A DNA stretch of 5,471 bases, taken from Nitrospirae bacterium GWC2_42_7 (GTDB lineage Bacteria > Nitrospirota > Thermodesulfovibrionia > Thermodesulfovibrionales > UBA6898). Each line of letters begins with the position of its first letter. Positions within the stretch are counted from its first letter, which is position 1. The notes beneath the pieces were generated by a model that worked only from the letters and a program-made list of their open reading frames with translations, had not been told where the DNA came from and searched no databases. The DNA is taken from contig MHDW01000107.1 of NCBI GenBank assembly GCA_001803645.1, positions 1,039 to 6,509 of the forward strand, read 5' to 3'. Shown piece by piece: positions 4,706 through 5,471 of this stretch. Both the position numbers and the translations under genes were made by a program.

Positions 4706-5471
4706 TGTCACTCGGAAAGATAATAAACATTTCACTCAAAGGGCTTTCAAAAAATAAAATGAGGACATTCCTCATGATGTTAGGGGTTATCATCGGTATC
4801 GCCACACTTACGGTTATCGTGTCCATGGCAAAGGGAGCCCAGCATAAAGTGATGAAGGGTATAGCGAACTTCGGGCCGAATGCAGTCATGGTCTCTGCCG
4901 GCGGTGGAAAGATGTTCGGGCCTCCTGATGACAAAGTGACGACTCTCACGCTCGAGGACGCCGATGCGATCAAGGAATCTGTAAAAGGCATCAAACATAT
5001 CGCGCCTTTCACAGTAAATCTCGAACAGACTATCATTTACGGCAGCGCCAACACCATGTCGCCGGTAGTAGGCGCGACCCCTGAGTTCGCTGATGCCTGG
5101 CAATGGTATGAGGAGCAAGGCGATTTTATAAGCGAGGAGGACAATTCAGGTATGTCCAAAAATTGCATGCTCGGGAAGACAGTCGTAAAGGAGTTGTTCG
5201 GCGACCAGAATCCGATAGGCGAGACAATAAGGGTGAACAATACGAATTTCAAAGTCATTGGGGTTCTGAGCGCGCGGGGATCGAGTCCGCACGGCATGGA
5301 TATGGACAGAAGGGTAATGGTGCCTCTCACCACAGCGATGAAGAGGCTTTACAACGTCACTTACATCGGAATGATACGGCTCTATGTGGACAACCCCTCT
5401 CAACTTGAGGAAATGAGCAAGAACGTCGCCGCGCTTCTCAAGGAGCGCCATCATATAACCCCTCCGCAGGA
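4705..5471 (+). CDS. MacB/FtsX-type ABC transporter permease (5' part)
   Basis: The frame is open from ATG 4705 to the right edge, giving the first 255 residues of a protein usually near 400. The ATG shares its A with the ATPase stop (TAATG, 4703-4707), and GGAGGG at 4692-4697 lies 7 nt upstream. An amphipathic N-terminus ([11 protein letters not shown]) leads into the first membrane helix (about 20-41), with Leu-Gly-Val-Ile-Ile-Gly-Ile-Ala, the hallmark of MacB/FtsX permeases. A large periplasmic MacB-PCD-type domain follows: [18 protein letters not shown] and a Pro-Ile-Gly-Glu stretch, Val-Ile-Gly-Val-Leu, Val-Pro-Leu-Thr-Thr-Ala, and His-His-Ile-Thr-Pro-Pro-Gln at the edge. The remaining three helices would lie beyond. 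In E. coli MacB the ATPase is fused to the permease; here they are separate genes. The substrate cannot be told from the sequence. Confidence 0.93.
   Translation, partial: MSLGKIINISLKGLSKNKMRTFLMMLGVIIGIATLTVIVSMAKGAQHKVMKGIANFGPNAVMVSAGGGKMFGPPDDKVTTLTLEDADAIKESVKGIKHIAPFTVNLEQTIIYGSANTMSPVVGATPEFADAWQWYEEQGDFISEEDNSGMSKNCMLGKTVVKELFGDQNPIGETIRVNNTNFKVIGVLSARGSSPHGMDMDRRVMVPLTTAMKRLYNVTYIGMIRLYVDNPSQLEEMSKNVAALLKERHHITPPQ

Noticed and set aside
5163..5408. Open frame of 81 codons on the + strand inside the permease region
   Set aside because: It is a shadow in another frame of the permease gene, whose own frame is open from 4705 to the edge with clear MacB/FtsX features.

Overview
The window reads as a chromosomal segment of an anaerobic Gram-negative bacterium of roughly average GC content. 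It has an inner-membrane NrfD/PsrC-type subunit resembling DsrP of sulfate reducers, an 8-Cys ferredoxin, and a periplasm-spanning efflux system. Together with G/C-rich palindromic intergenic repeats, this would suit Nitrospirota (Thermodesulfovibrio-like) or a deltaproteobacterial lineage such as Desulfobacterota. That placement is inference from gene style, not a database match. All supported genes lie on the + strand.

Left block (1-887): the 3' end of a polytopic NrfD/PsrC-family gene (1-534) is followed by a small 2[4Fe-4S] ferredoxin gene (628-813). The block is closed by a strong intrinsic terminator (849-887) that could work in both directions.

Spacer (888-1250): about 360 bp without a credible gene. 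It holds a roughly 122-bp palindromic repeat (920-1041) and a roughly 200-bp leader before the next operon. The leader contains one weak candidate for an ECF-type promoter.

Right block (1251-5471, running off the edge): a compact envelope-stress or metal-response efflux operon. In order it encodes an ECF sigma factor, a membrane-bound zinc-finger (ZAS/zf-HC2) anti-sigma factor, a membrane-anchored periplasmic CnrX/ZraP-like sensor, a MacA/HlyD-type periplasmic adaptor, a MacB/LolD-type ABC ATPase, and a MacB/FtsX-type permease (partial). The junctions are tight: 31 nt, an 11-nt overlap, and TAATG stop/start overlaps at adaptor and permease. The exception is a 160-bp gap between adaptor and ATPase, which is filled by a second palindromic element (3884-3973).

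The likely logic is that the sensor and anti-sigma hold the sigma factor at the membrane. A periplasmic signal, perhaps a metal or a misfolded envelope component, frees it, and the sigma factor then transcribes its own operon, including the tripartite-type pump. This parallels the CnrYXH-controlled efflux scheme, but the pump here is an ABC (MacAB-like) rather than an RND transporter. I see no wholly new type of system. The most interesting points are this regulatory/efflux pairing, a His-x3-Met pair in the sensor like that of CnrX, and the two mobile-looking palindromic elements, one of which supplies a false start codon to the ATPase gene.
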